Origin: Mesoplasma sp. JKS002658
GTDB taxonomy: Bacteria; Bacillota_I; Bacilli_A; Mycoplasmatales; Mycoplasmataceae
Reading direction: 5' to 3'
Length of the DNA: 64,000 nucleotides
NCBI RefSeq assembly: GCF_023566355.1
Contig: NZ_JAKNSW010000001.1
Location: 310,001-374,000, forward strand
Each line of letters starts with the position of its first letter. Position 1 is the first letter of the stretch. The notes beneath the pieces were generated by a model. It was given only the letters and a program-made list of their open reading frames with translations. It made no database searches and was not told the origin of the DNA. This document shows, piece after piece, positions 21,502-32,230 of the stretch. The translations under genes were made by a program, and so were the position numbers.

Positions 21502-24246
21502 ATGCCAAAAACAGAAGTAAACCAAGTGGTCAAGACACCTTCGGCTAAAAAAATTATTAAGTATGCTAATAGTTCTATTGGTCAAATCCTAGATTCTTTG
21601 GATGCACCAAGCTTTGGTTTAACCGAACAATATGTAGCTTCAAAAGTTAAAAACCAAACCAAAAAAGAACACTTTCCCTGGCTTAAGTACTTCTTGGAAT
21701 CTTTTAAAGATGTTTTTACTTTAATTTTAGTAGCGATTATTATTTATAATCTGGTGATGTATGGATTAAATCCAAGCGCTAAAGATGCTTATACTTACTT
21801 AGCTGGAGCGCTATTAGTTTTTATTTCAGTTGGAATTTCTGTAGTGGTAACTGAATATACTAATTATGGTATTTGAAAAGGAAACCAAACCTTTTATAAC
21901 CATCACATTGAAACGGTCAAAGTTTTACGCAACGTTGTTTTAAATCCAGCAACTAATCCGTTTGCTAACCCTCTCCAGGCTCATGATTTAATGGGTCATT
22001 TAACTGATGTTGATGCACTTAACCTTCTTCGAGGTGATGTCTTTTATCTTCAACCAGGCGACATTGTTCCAGTAGATGCTCGCATTGTTTATGCAGATAA
22101 CTTTTATGTTAGTCAAGAATTATTAACTGGTTTAACCACTCCTGTTAATAAGAAGTACTTTAACAGCTCGTTTTCACCAAACATTTTTAATTTAACTGAT
22201 ATCATTTATCGTGGTAGTAAAGTCACTAGCGGAACTTGTTGAGCATTAAGTTTTAGTGATCTTAACAAAAACGTTTACAATGAACAGGTTGAAAAAATTC
22301 GGACTCGAGAAAGTAAAAGTACGTTTGACGATCAGGTTAAACGGGTGACCAGAATTTTAATCTACCTTTTAATTATTTTTGTTCCCACAATTTTTATTAT
22401 GGTTGCTTTATTATCTGGATCACGAAGTGGTTTTAGTGATGGTCAAACTTGAATTAGTGCTGTTTTATTTGCGATGGCAGTAGCAATTGCATTAAGTCCT
22501 GATGGTTTACCAATGATGCTTAGTGCTGCTTTTTCTCGGGTTCGTTCGCGTTTGGCAAAGAAGAAAATTCAAATTCGAGAACTTTCATCAGTTCAAAATA
22601 TCGGATCAATGGATGTTTTAGCGATTGATGTAGACAAAATCTTTGTGGATAAAGATTTCCATATTCAAAGTATGACCGGAATTGATGGCAATAAAAACGA
22701 ACTTATTCTTGATTATTTGCTACTTTCAATCAGTGTTTCACCTTCTGCAAATTTAGAGTTGAATAACTTACTTTTAAAAACATCCAAGTATCAAAATCGC
22801 TTGGAAACTTTAAAGAAACGTTATGTTTTTATTAATCGCACTACCAACCAGAATAGTTTTTATCTTCATTTTTACGACCAAGAGCAACAACAAGAATTAA
22901 TCATTAAGCGTGATAAAATCGACAAAGCATTAAATCTTGCTACCTTAGCAATAAAAAAAGATAACCAAGTAGTAGAGTTAACTGGTGAACAAAAACTTGA
23001 CCATCTTTATCAGGATAACCGTAAGGGTGCTTTTTATAGTATTGGAATTGATTATAAGTATCTTGAAAAAGGAACAAAAGATTATTCGACTGGAACGTTT
23101 TTTTATGATGACTACATCTTCTTAGGAAGAATTGATTTATTGAGTTCAACTAAAAGTGGCAGCAGTTCGATTGTTAAAGAAATTCAACACCAAGATATTA
23201 ACGTTTTGTTATTTTCAAAAAAGAGTTTAGGAGAAGTAATTGCTTTAGCGCGAGACCTTAATTTTAAAATTAAAAAAGCAGTTGATGGTAATGAAATTAT
23301 TAACTACACTGATAAACAATTAACTGAAAAAATTAGGAATGCAAATGTCTTTTTTAACTTGAATTTAAATGCCCAAACTCGGATTATTCGTCTCTTTAAA
23401 AAGTTAAATAACACCATTGGTTTTTTAGGTGCTGATAGTGAAGATAGTTTCCAACTTTTAACAGCTGATATTGGTATTACCTTAACTAATAGTGATGATT
23501 TTGGTAAATATTGTGCCACTCTGGTGATTAATCATTTGGATTTAATGCAGTTAATTACTTCCATTAAAGAGTCACGGATTGGGTTGATGAACACAGTTAA
23601 ATACATTAAGTTAAAGGTTACTGGAACAATTTCATTAACTTTAAAAATGTTGTTTGGAATTCTTTTCTTTAATCATGAATCAATCTCAGCAATCGAATTG
23701 TTGATTCAAAATATGGCTTATAATGTGATTGAATACACAATTATTTATGACAAAATTAACGATCAGTATTTGATTAAACCAAGTCAGTGAAAAACAAAGT
23801 CGATTATTCCTTTTGCCCTCTCAAATGCAATAATTTTAGTTGGATTAAACATTGTAATGACCTTAGTTTTAACCTTTGCTTTTAACCCGCACCTGTTAAC
23901 TAACATTCGTCAAGAACAAGGCGATTGAATCCACCAGTTAGAGCAAATTCAAACTTCAATCTTTATTGGTGATAGTCTCTCTCATATTACCTTTATCTTG
24001 GTAGCTAGAGATAACTATGCCCGATTCTATCAAAGTCGACCAAGTAAACCATTGACAATTGCTTTAATTACGGGAGTAGCTTTCTTTTTGGCCCTTCCTG
24101 TGATTCCTAAAATTCAAACTGCCTTTGATATGGTTACGCCGTGATGAGAGTTCTACTTGATGATTATTGGAGCGATGGTAATTTTAATGTTTGGAGTTGA
24201 CTTCTTAAAAGAGATTTACTTCCGCCATCAACGAACCTGATTTTAA
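21502..24246 (+). CDS. P-type ATPase homologue lacking catalytic motifs (pseudo-ATPase)
   Basis: A 914-residue membrane protein with the full architecture of an MgtA-type P-type ATPase: an N-terminal helix pair, an actuator domain (LLRGDVFYLQPGDIVPVDAR), a helix with LSPDGLPMMLS in place of TPEMLPMI, a large cytoplasmic domain and C-terminal helices. The catalytic residues are changed: TGES reads TGLTTPV (about residue 208), DKTGT reads IDVDKIFVD (D376 kept, the rest lost), and GDGxND reads GADSED (643-648). It should not form a normal phosphoenzyme or pump ions. The frame is long and uninterrupted, so it is not decaying. It could regulate a true pump such as the ATPase at 47482 or act as a membrane scaffold; this is inference. 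Confidence 0.8.
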
Positions 24247-24285
24247 AAAACAAACCAAAACACCTTATATTTTTTAAGAATATAT

Positions 24286-24291
24286 TATAAG
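24286..24291 (+). promoter_or_regulatory. Possible -10 box for tRNA-Lys
   Basis: TATAAG within an A/T-only stretch, 18 bases before the tRNA. The -35 element is unclear. Confidence 0.35.
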
Positions 24292-24308
24292 ATAAATATG
24301 TTCTTAGC

Positions 24309-24384
24309 GTCCGCTTAGCGCAACTGGTAGAGCAACAGACTCTTAATCTGTGGGTTGAGGGTTCGATCCCCTCAGCGGACACCA
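24309..24384 (+). tRNA. tRNA-Lys (anticodon CTT)
   Basis: A 7-bp acceptor stem GTCCGCT/AGCGGAC, a D-arm, an anticodon stem ACAGA/TCTGT with loop CTCTTAA (anticodon CTT, reads AAG), a T-arm GAGGG-TTCGATC-CCCTC, discriminator A and an encoded CCA end. It stands alone between the ATPase-like gene and ribF, and a strong terminator follows. Confidence 0.95.
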
Positions 24385-24396
24385 TTTTAAGAAAAT

Positions 24397-24442
24397 AAAA
24401 TCCCACCCTGAATGGTTAGTGACATTCAGGGTGGGATTTTTC
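24397..24442 (+). terminator. Terminator after tRNA-Lys
   Basis: An 18-bp perfect stem with an 8-base loop and a T tract, the strongest hairpin in this part of the window. Confidence 0.9.
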
Positions 24443-24464
24443 TGTGTTTTTAAATCTTAATTAG

Positions 24465-24470
24465 TATAAT
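24465..24470 (+). promoter_or_regulatory. -10 box for the ribF-like gene
   Basis: TATAAT, 25 bases before the start; AACAGGAG at 24481-24488 is the ribosome binding site. Confidence 0.55.
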
Positions 24471-24494
24471 TAAGAAAGTAAACAGGAGTCACAA

Positions 24495-25388
24495 ATGATA
24501 ATTAACTACAATCCACTCTTAATGATGTTGTGAAAGGTTGATCATAATATTATGATTATTAGTAATTTTAGTCATTGGGGAGATAATGAAAACCAATTAA
24601 TCACCAGAGCAAAACAATTACGTTTAAATGGTGAAAAAATCGCTTTGATGAATCTGCAAACAACTACTTCAAGACAAGAAAGTTTGCTCAGTGATGAAAT
24701 TATTGAATTATGGGCAAAATCTGAGCAGATTGATTATGTAATTAACTATGTGGTGGGCGATTATGAACAACAATTTGGTTTAGAAAACTTGTTTAGAGGA
24801 ATTCAAAAAAATTTACATGCTGATCAAGTAGTTATGAACAGTGACTTTTTGATAAATAATCAAATAATTAGTGAAAAATTTTTAAATAAAACTTTTGGTT
24901 CGCGCGCGGTGCACTTAATTCCAACAATTACTGAAGGGTCAATGATTGCTAAGTTAACTGCAGCATTGCACAAGGGAAAAGTAGAGGAATATTACCAGTT
25001 AACAGGTGGTTATTTTTCTTATCAAGGAATAATTGATCAAGGCAAACAGGTAGGAAGAAAAATTAACTATCCTACAACAAATGTAAAAGTTAGCCCTAAC
25101 TTTGTTTTAAAGCAAGGTGTTTATGCCACTATTAACTGGTTAACCACTCAAGAAACTCCGATTTTGGGAATGAGTTGTTATTGAATCAATTCTGATGGTG
25201 ATTATTTGATTGAAACCAACTTATTTGACTTTAATCAAGACCTTTATCACCAAGCGATTCGAACTGAATTTGTAGCTTATCTTCGGGATTTATGTGTGGT
25301 TGAAAATTTAGATGAACTGAAAGTTTTATTAAAAAATGATGAAGTTAACAGTAGAAAGAAATTAACAGGTAAACAAAATGATAAATAA
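24495..25388 (+). CDS. RibF-like riboflavin kinase with degenerate FAD-synthetase domain
   Basis: A 297-residue protein with the two-domain plan of bifunctional RibF. The C-terminal kinase half is well preserved: GRKINYPTTNV (from residue 187), QGVYATINW and IETNLFDFNQDLY match the riboflavin kinase fold, which makes FMN from riboflavin and ATP. In the N-terminal adenylyltransferase half, the usual GNFDGVHLGHQ reads SNFSHWGDNEN (residues 23-33), so the catalytic HxGH is lost. I infer a kinase without FAD synthetase activity, perhaps a second RibF paralogue. It is not next to truB, the usual neighbour. It overlaps endonuclease IV by 11 bases. Confidence 0.75.
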
Positions 25389-26286
25389 AGATTCTAAGCT
25401 TTTATTAGGAAGTTTTATTCCAATGAAAAAGAGCACTAACTACCTTTTGGGAACAATTGCTGAAGCTCAAATTGAGGGTGCTAATTGTTTTATGTTCTAT
25501 ACAGGACCACCACAAACTACTAAACGCACCCCGATTGAAGAATTGAATGTGACAGAATTTCGTCATCAAGCTCAAATGGGAGGGATTGATCTAAATACAC
25601 TAGCAATCCACGCTCCTTATGTTGTGAATATGGCAAATTCAATCAATCCCAGCACCTTTAGTTTTGGAGTAGATTTTTTAGTCCAAGAATTAAAAAGAGC
25701 TGATCAGATCGGGGTCAAAATCGTTGTGGTTCATCCTGGGGCGGGGGTTGGAGCTAGTTTAGAACAAAGTTTAAATCAACTGGTCAAAGGTTTAAACCAA
25801 GTAATTGAGCAAAAACCTCAGGGAATAAAAATTGCTTTAGAGACAATGAGTGGTAAGGGTAGTGAAGTTGGGGTTAACTTTGACCAGTTGGCTTATTTAA
25901 TTGACCATGTTGATAATAACCAGGACTTGGGAGTTTGTTTTGATACTTGTCACTTGTACGATAGTGGCTATGATATTAAAAACCAGTGAGATGCAGTCAA
26001 ACAAGAATTTAACCAAAAAATCGGTTTAAATAAACTTTATTGTATTCACCTCAATGATTCAAAGTTTGGACTAAATTCACATAAAGACCGCCACGCCAAT
26101 ATTGGGTATGGGATGCTTGGTTTTGAAGCGTTAGATAAAATTGTTCATGATCCTGAATTGATAATGATTCCTAAATATTTAGAAACCCCTTGAATTGGAG
26201 AAATCCCTCCCTATAAAGAAGAAATTGCAATGTTAAAGAATCACCAATTTTTTGACTTTATGAGTGAAATTGAAAACCAAGATTAG
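25378..26286 (+). CDS. nfo: Endonuclease IV
   Basis: Cuts DNA at abasic sites for base-excision repair. The 302-residue TIM-barrel protein carries [73 protein letters not shown] and LETPW, which supply the zinc-binding His, Glu and Asp residues. Size is normal. It is coupled to the ribF-like gene by an 11-base overlap. Confidence 0.95.
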
Positions 26287-26347
26287 GGTTTTTTATTTCT
26301 TTAATTAATGAGATAATTAATAGCAGTGAGCTTTAAAAGGAGAAACT

Positions 26348-27340
26348 ATGAAAAAGTGATTAACCATTCTTAGTGCTGTTGGTATTAGTGCTACTAGCAG
26401 TAGTAGTGTTCTTGCTTGTACTTATAAGGCAAGTTCGCCTGTAAATTATCAAAAGTTTACTGATTTCAATGCAAAAAACTTTAATAAATTGGGTGAAGGA
26501 AAAATTTTACTTTATCCACAAGAAGGATTTACTCCACAAAGTATTAAAGATTATTATGAAGGTGCTCAGGGTAGTTTGGCAGTAAAAAACTTGATTGCTT
26601 CTAGTTTTGCTAATTATAATAAAGCTGTTGAAATTCTTAGTGATAGTAGTATGAGTGTCATGATTCAAAATGTGCAAAGTATCGATGATCAAATCTCAGG
26701 TGCTTATGAAGCAACTTTTCAAGTTCAACAAAAAACTGATTCATTTACCAAAAAGAGTGAGTTATTAAGTTTTAAAGTTGTTAGTGGTGGCAGCTACAAA
26801 GTTTTAAGTAATGATAATGATACTTTATCAGGTATTGCTGGAGCGACAAAAATTACTGATGATATTAATAACCCTCACTCAATTTTTCAAAAAGATTTTC
26901 TTGCTACTGCCAAGTTTTTGTTAAGTTTAAATCCAGTTGATCGTCAAAATCTTCAAGATAATGGAGTAATGAGTTTAAACCATTGAGGAGATACAACTAA
27001 TAATTTTAATAACCACTGGATCGCTGCTTTAAAGACAGGCACTAGTAATACAGGAACCTTTTATCTTCCAGGAGTTGATCAAGATGGCAAGCAATATCAA
27101 AGTATTAATGCTCAAATTAATGATTCAGAATTGGGTGTAAAGAATTGAAGAAGTAAATTTATTCTTGGTGTTGTCACTGTTGTTTTAAATTATATTAATA
27201 ATGGCACGATTACTAATAGCAATTATCAACAAATTGGTCTTTACCAACTTGATGCTGCTTTTGCAAGTTCGCTTCCACCTAACTTAACAATTACCAACAC
27301 AGGAGTTACTGGTACTGCAACTTTAGAAAGTAATCAGTAA
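26348..27340 (+). CDS. Lipoprotein, coupled to nusB
   Basis: A 330-residue predicted lipoprotein. Its N-terminal signal peptide ends in SVLAC, with the lipid-bearing cysteine at residue 24, so it is anchored to the outer face of the membrane. The mature part is rich in Asn, Ser and Gln, with no domain I recognise. AAAGGAG precedes the start. The stop codon overlaps the nusB start (TAATG), so translation of NusB may depend on it. That is odd for a surface protein in front of a transcription factor gene. Confidence 0.8.
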
Positions 27341-27741
27341 TGTTAACCGTTAATTTAAAAAAAGATCGGAAAAACTTAGTCAACCTTTTTTATCATTATT
27401 TATTGATGAATAATGATGTTGATTATATGAAACAAGACATTCTCGACCAAACTCAGATGGTTTTTCTTGATTCAACAATTGAAAGCGTTGCGTTAGATAT
27501 TGCTACCAAATCACCAGAAATTCTTGGCGAAATTGAAAGTAAATTAAAAAATAACTGAACAATGGATCGGATTCCTGCCCTTATTAAAGCAATGCTTTTA
27601 GAAGGTGCTTGAGAAATTCAGTATACAGATAATGAAAAAGCAATTATTATTAATGATTTAGTTGAATATTGCAAGGCAGTCGAGCCAGACTTTGACTTTA
27701 AGTTTGTCAATGCGATTCTGGACCAATTTATTAAGTTTTAA
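27340..27741 (+). CDS. nusB: Transcription antitermination factor NusB
   Basis: A 133-residue all-helical RNA-binding protein that works with NusA, NusE and NusG in rRNA antitermination. The conserved C-terminal part reads WTMDRIPALIKAMLLEGAWE and then INDLVEYCKAV, typical of NusB (W encoded by TGA). It heads a nusB-xseA-xseB-tlyA block known from Bacillus, where folD often lies in between; folD is absent here. Confidence 0.88.
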
Positions 27742-27753
27742 GGGGATGGGACT

Positions 27754-29103
27754 ATTAAACCAATTTTAAGTGTTAATGAGTTAAATTTATTGTTGAAAAC
27801 AACTATTGATGATGCTTTGGTGTTTCAGGATGTTTATGTCACTGGTGAGTTAAGTAATCTGGTTTTTAACAAATCTGGACACGTTTATTTTTCATTAAAA
27901 GATGAAACTTCGACAATTGGGTGCATGATGTGAAAAACTCACACAGAAAAATTGCGTCAACTCCACCCAACTGATGGCATGAAAGTTAATGTTGTAGGAA
28001 AAATCGATTACTATGTCCCTTATGGAAAAATTAGCTTAGTGGTTCATGATGTTCAAATTGAAGGAATTGGTGAACTTCAAATTATTTATGAACAACGCAA
28101 AAACCAACTTGAATCACAAGGTTGGTTTGATCGTTCATTAAAAAAACCACTGCCCCTTTATCCTCAAAATATTGGGGTGGTTACTGCTGATACTGGGGCT
28201 GTGATTCACGACTTAATTACTACAATCACCAGAAGGTGACCATTAACAAATATTTTTTTATTTCCTGCTAAAGTTCAAGGTGAGGGTGCAAGTATTGATA
28301 TTGGTGCTAAAATCATCCAGGCTAATAACTTTGTTACTAATTTGGATGTTTTGATTGTTGGTAGAGGAGGAGGAAGTTATGAGGACCTCTGGGCTTTTAA
28401 CGAAATGCCAACTCTCAAAGCAATTCGTAATTCTCACATTCCCATCATTTCTGCTGTTGGTCACCAACCAGATGTTACTTTAAGTGATTATGTTGCTGAT
28501 AAACGTGCCCCAACTCCCACTGCTGCTGGTGAACTTGCCACTCCCAATATCGAAGAGATTAAACAAACTCTGATTTATCAACTAACAACATTAAAAAAAG
28601 CAATTCGACAAGTTTATCAAGAAGAAGTTCATACTTTAACTATTAACACCCAACAAATTGTTAACGAAATTAAAAACTTCACCCTTCATAACCAAACTCT
28701 AATAGCTAAAAACTTATCGTTAATGAAGTTAATTGCTACTAAATTAATCCAAACTCAACAAGTAAGAATTATTCATAATGAAAATAACTTGATGGAACTG
28801 ATTAAACAAAAAGACCAAACTTTAACCACTAAAATTGCTACCAGCCACCAATTTTTAACAATGATTATCAAGAATCTGACTTTAAAGTGGGAAAATAAGT
28901 TAAATCACGACCAAGAAACCTTGACCTTGTTAAATCCAACTAGACCACTGCATCAAGGTTATGCTTTAATTAAAAGAAACAATCAAATTCTAAGTGCGAA
29001 TCAAGTGATTAATAATGGTGAAGAATTACAAATCATGCGCTGGTTTGATGAAATTACGACGGTTGTAAAAGAAACCAAGAAAAGAGGTGAAGAGGATGAA
29101 TAA
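27754..29103 (+). CDS. xseA: Exodeoxyribonuclease VII large subunit
   Basis: The nuclease subunit that degrades single-stranded DNA from both ends, together with XseB. The 449-residue product begins KPILSVNELNLLLKTTI, an OB-fold that includes VYVTGELSNLVFNKSGHVYF. Then follow the catalytic-domain blocks PLYPQNIGVVTADTGAVIHD, VGRGGGSYEDLWAFNE and SAVGHQPDVTLSDYVADKRA, and a helical C-terminus. No ATG, GTG or TTG lies between the in-frame nusB stop and the conserved N-terminus. The best start is ATT at 27754, eight bases after AAGGGG. An ATG at 27746 is out of frame; one extra G would join it, so a sequencing error is the alternative. Confidence 0.88.
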
Positions 29104-29314
29104 TGAAGAAAAAGAATTAACTTTTGACGAACTAATGAAAACAACTGAACAAATGATTAACCAGTTAAATGATAGTGATATCACAATGGATGAAGCAATG
29201 AAACTCTTTGAACAAGGAGTTAAAAATCTTAATCAAGCAAAGGTTAAACTAAATCAAAATAAGGCAAGAATTCAAAAAGTTTTAGCAGATAATCAGTTAG
29301 AAAACTTTGAATAA
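29096..29314 (+). CDS. xseB: Exodeoxyribonuclease VII small subunit
   Basis: A 72-residue helical partner of XseA. ELTFDELMKTTEQMINQLN and then MDEAMKLFEQGVKNL match the XseB family. It overlaps xseA by 8 bases, and the start follows AGAGGTGA. Size is typical. Confidence 0.92.
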   Translation: MNNEEKELTFDELMKTTEQMINQLNDSDITMDEAMKLFEQGVKNLNQAKVKLNQNKARIQKVLADNQLENFE

Positions 29315-29315
29315 G

Positions 29316-30140
29316 ATGAGTAAAAATCGCTTAGATGTTTATTTAGTTGATCATAGTTTAGCACCAAGTCGCAGTCGTGCTCGAAGTTATATTCAAGGTG
29401 AACGAGATGTTTATGTTAACCAAACTTTAATAACTAAACCATCATTTTTAGTTAGCGAAGATGATGTGGTTGAAGTTAAACAAACTAAGATGGTTGAATT
29501 TGTTTCTCGGGCTGGGTATAAACTTGCTAAAGCAGTTGAAACCTGAGCTTTAAATTTAACTGGTTTAGTTTGTTTAGATATTGGTGCTTCAACTGGAGGT
29601 TTTACTCAATGTTGCTTACTTCATCATGCTAAAAAGGTCATCGCTGTTGATGTTGGTCACGATCAACTATCGTCAAATTTGCAACTAGACCCCAGAGTTG
29701 ATCAACTTGATAATCTTAACTTTAGATATATTACAACCACTCAAGTAAGTGCAAGTATTGATTTTTATTGTTGTGATGTCAGTTTTATTTCTTTAACTTA
29801 TATTGTTCCTGCACTTAACAAGTTAAATTTACAACCAGATTCTTTTGGTGTCTTTTTAATTAAACCCCAATTTGAAACTAGTCAAGCTAAAATCAAAAAC
29901 GGTCGAGCTCTTGATAAAAATGTTCATCTAGAAGTGATTAAAAAAGTTTTAAAGTTATTTACAGACGATAACTTCTTTACTTTTGGTTTAACCCCATCTC
30001 CTATTAAAGGACAGAAGAAGAGTAACTTAGAATACTTATTATTGGTAGGCAAACAAGAAACTTTCAACTCATACCAAGCGCGAATTTTTAGTGATCAAGA
30101 AATTAAAACAATCATTGATGAAGCTTGAACTTTGCTTTAA
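29316..30140 (+). CDS. tlyA: TlyA-family rRNA 2'-O-methyltransferase
   Basis: A 274-residue protein with an N-terminal S4 RNA-binding domain (NRLDVYLVDHSLAPSRSRAR) and an FtsJ-like methyltransferase domain with the SAM motif CLDIGASTGGFTQ; DVSFISLTYI and LIKPQFE are also characteristic. Relatives methylate 16S or 23S rRNA. An in-frame ATG nine bases earlier lies inside xseB; the ATG at 29316 follows the xseB stop directly and fits the family start. It belongs to the nusB operon. Confidence 0.9.
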
Positions 30141-30156
30141 AAGAAATGGTGAAAAA

Positions 30157-31422
30157 ATGAATGAAGAAAAAATTATTATGCATTTAGATATGGATGCTTT
30201 TTTTGCATCTTGTCTTCAACAAAAATACCCAAATCTCGCTCATAAACCCATTGTAGTGGCTTATAATGACCGAAAATCAATCGTAGTTACTTCAAGTTAT
30301 GAAGCTCGGAAATTGGGGGTAAAAACAGCGATGCCCTTATATCTGGCTAAAAAAGTTAGTCATCACCAAATCATTCGAGTTGATCCTGAATATGATTTAT
30401 TTTCTGATTATAACCACCAGGTGTTTGCTTTCATTAAAGAAGAATTTACTCCTTTAGTGGAGATTGCTTCAATTGATGAATGTTATTTAGATGTCACCCA
30501 ACAGTGAAAAAAACATGGCACACCAAGAAAAATGGCAATTGCGATTAAAACTGCAATCAAAAGACAGCTTGGACTATCTTGTTCGATTGGGATTAGTAAC
30601 ACTAAGTTCTTAGCAAAAATGATTGGTAAAGAATTTAAACCAAATGGCATTGGTACTCTTAATCCTTTGACCCTATCAACGACCTTGTGGTTGAAACCAA
30701 TTAACCAAATGTATGGAATTGGTCCATCCCTGGTTAAACAAATGCAAAAGCTTGGTATTCACAAAATTAAAGATTTAGTTTTTAGTGATGACCGGTTTTT
30801 GAATGCTCATTTTGGTAAATATAGTTTAGAGCTTAAAAAACGAGCGTTGGGAAGAAGTTCTAATCAAGTTCTAATCAAACATCCAGATTATAAAAACATC
30901 AGTAACGATTTGACTTTATCAAAAATTATTTATGAAGAGGAAGAGTTTTTAGATATTCTTCACCAAATTACCCTTCATGTTGCCAAAAGAGCTCAAAAAG
31001 AAAAAATGGTAAGTAAAACTGTTGGTTTAAGTGTTCACTATTATTGAAAAAACAAGAATCGTGAAAACTTTGATAAGGCAAAACACCATTCTCGCAAAAG
31101 CCGCCAAACTCAAATTGATCACTACACTAATGATGCTGAAGAGATTTATGCTCATTTAGTGCAAATCGCTTTAGAAACAATCGATTTTCAAAAAGGAGTT
31201 TATTTAGTTAGTGTTAGTTTAAAAGATACGATAAATATAAACAAAGTTCCTTATCAACACCAGATTACTCAAACAAGCAACTTGCAGTTTAACCAACTGT
31301 TAAGCAATTCTGGGCTTAAAAGAGCGAAAGACATTCAAGCTGGACAAGGAAAACTTCGTGAACAAACAAAATATATTCAACGCGAAAATATCCATTTTAA
31401 TAAACATCAAAAAACAACATAA
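30157..31422 (+). CDS. dinB: Y-family DNA polymerase (DinB/Pol IV)
   Basis: A translesion polymerase that copies damaged templates with low fidelity. The 421-residue protein has the catalytic motifs MHLDMDAFFASC and IASIDECYLDVT (acidic metal ligands), the palm segment SCSIGISNTKFLAKM, and a helix-hairpin-helix region IYGIGPSLVKQMQKLGI-like (here MYGIGPSL). A little-finger domain and a basic C-terminus follow. It comes 16 bases after tlyA and is the last gene of the operon; its stop lies in the terminator stem. Confidence 0.92.
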
Positions 31423-31456
31423 CCTTGATTATTTTTATCAAGGTTATGTTGTTTTT
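31410..31456. terminator. Bidirectional terminator between dinB and a lipoprotein gene
   Basis: A 20-bp perfect stem with a 7-base loop, with A and T tracts at both ends. It contains the dinB stop, and its right end touches the stop of the convergent lipoprotein gene at 31455. Confidence 0.85.
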
Positions 31457-32144
31457 AAATTAATCTGGCAGTTTGCAGTCTTATTAGTAAATCATTTTCT
31501 TTGGCTAACTTTTCACTTTTAATTGTAGCCACATTGTCTTCTAATCAAGTGATTTTATCTCTTCAAATCACTTCATTTTCTACATTCATTTTATAAATGT
31601 TCTTTGCATAAGTAAGTTGTTTTTGAGCTTGGTTAAGTTTATCTTTTGCTATTTCAAAAAGGTTTTTAATTTGTTGATAATTTCCGCTATTTTCATCGGT
31701 TTGATTTAGGATTTTTTCAACTGCTTTGTATTCGGCTTCTACCCCGTCAAAAACAACTTGAACTTTACTTATTGTTTGACTATCTTTTAACAAAGCTTTT
31801 TCAAAACTAGACAATCCTGCAATTGTGGTTGTTAATTCCTTATTATTAGAATCTAAACTTTGATTAATTTGATCCATTTCGATTTTCAACTCTTTAATGA
31901 TTGGATTTAAAGAATCGTCTGCTGGAATAAAAAGAGCAACTTCACTACCATCATAATAAAAGAGGATAACAGTAATTGAATTATCATCATTAATTGTTAT
32001 TTTTTCATTCAAGAGAATTTTTGTTTCATCAGGATCTGGAGTGGGGTTAAGGTTTTCTTGCTGATTGTTTGTACAGGCAACAACACTCGTAGTGGCAGTT
32101 GTAAATAAACCAATTGATCCCAAAATTGTTATTAATTTTCGCAT
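31455..32144 (-). CDS. Lipoprotein with helical C-terminal half
   Basis: A 229-residue predicted lipoprotein. The signal peptide MRKLITILGSIGLFTTATTS ends in VVAC, with the cysteine at residue 24. A short Asn/Pro-rich linker follows, then a small beta-rich part (to about residue 75) and a long helical region with heptad-like Leu/Ile spacing to the end. Two TGA codons near the C-terminus are read as Trp. The family is unknown. It probably has its own promoter; a TTGTATACAA palindrome lies at 32182-32191 upstream. Confidence 0.8.
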
Positions 32145-32230
32145 GTCATTTTCCTTTTCTGAGAATATCGTATTTATAACATTGTATACAAATAAAAAAA
32201 CAATAAAAATGAAATAGTTTAAAAACGATT

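Noticed and set aside
24164-24406. A minus-strand frame across the tRNA (containing GIEPSTHRLRVCCSTS)
   Set aside because: This is the well-known spurious translation of a tRNA complement and not a gene.
32182-32191. TTGTATACAA palindrome as an operator for the lipoprotein at 31455
   Set aside because: Ten bases made only of common A/T steps around one G/C pair are expected by chance in such AT-rich DNA.
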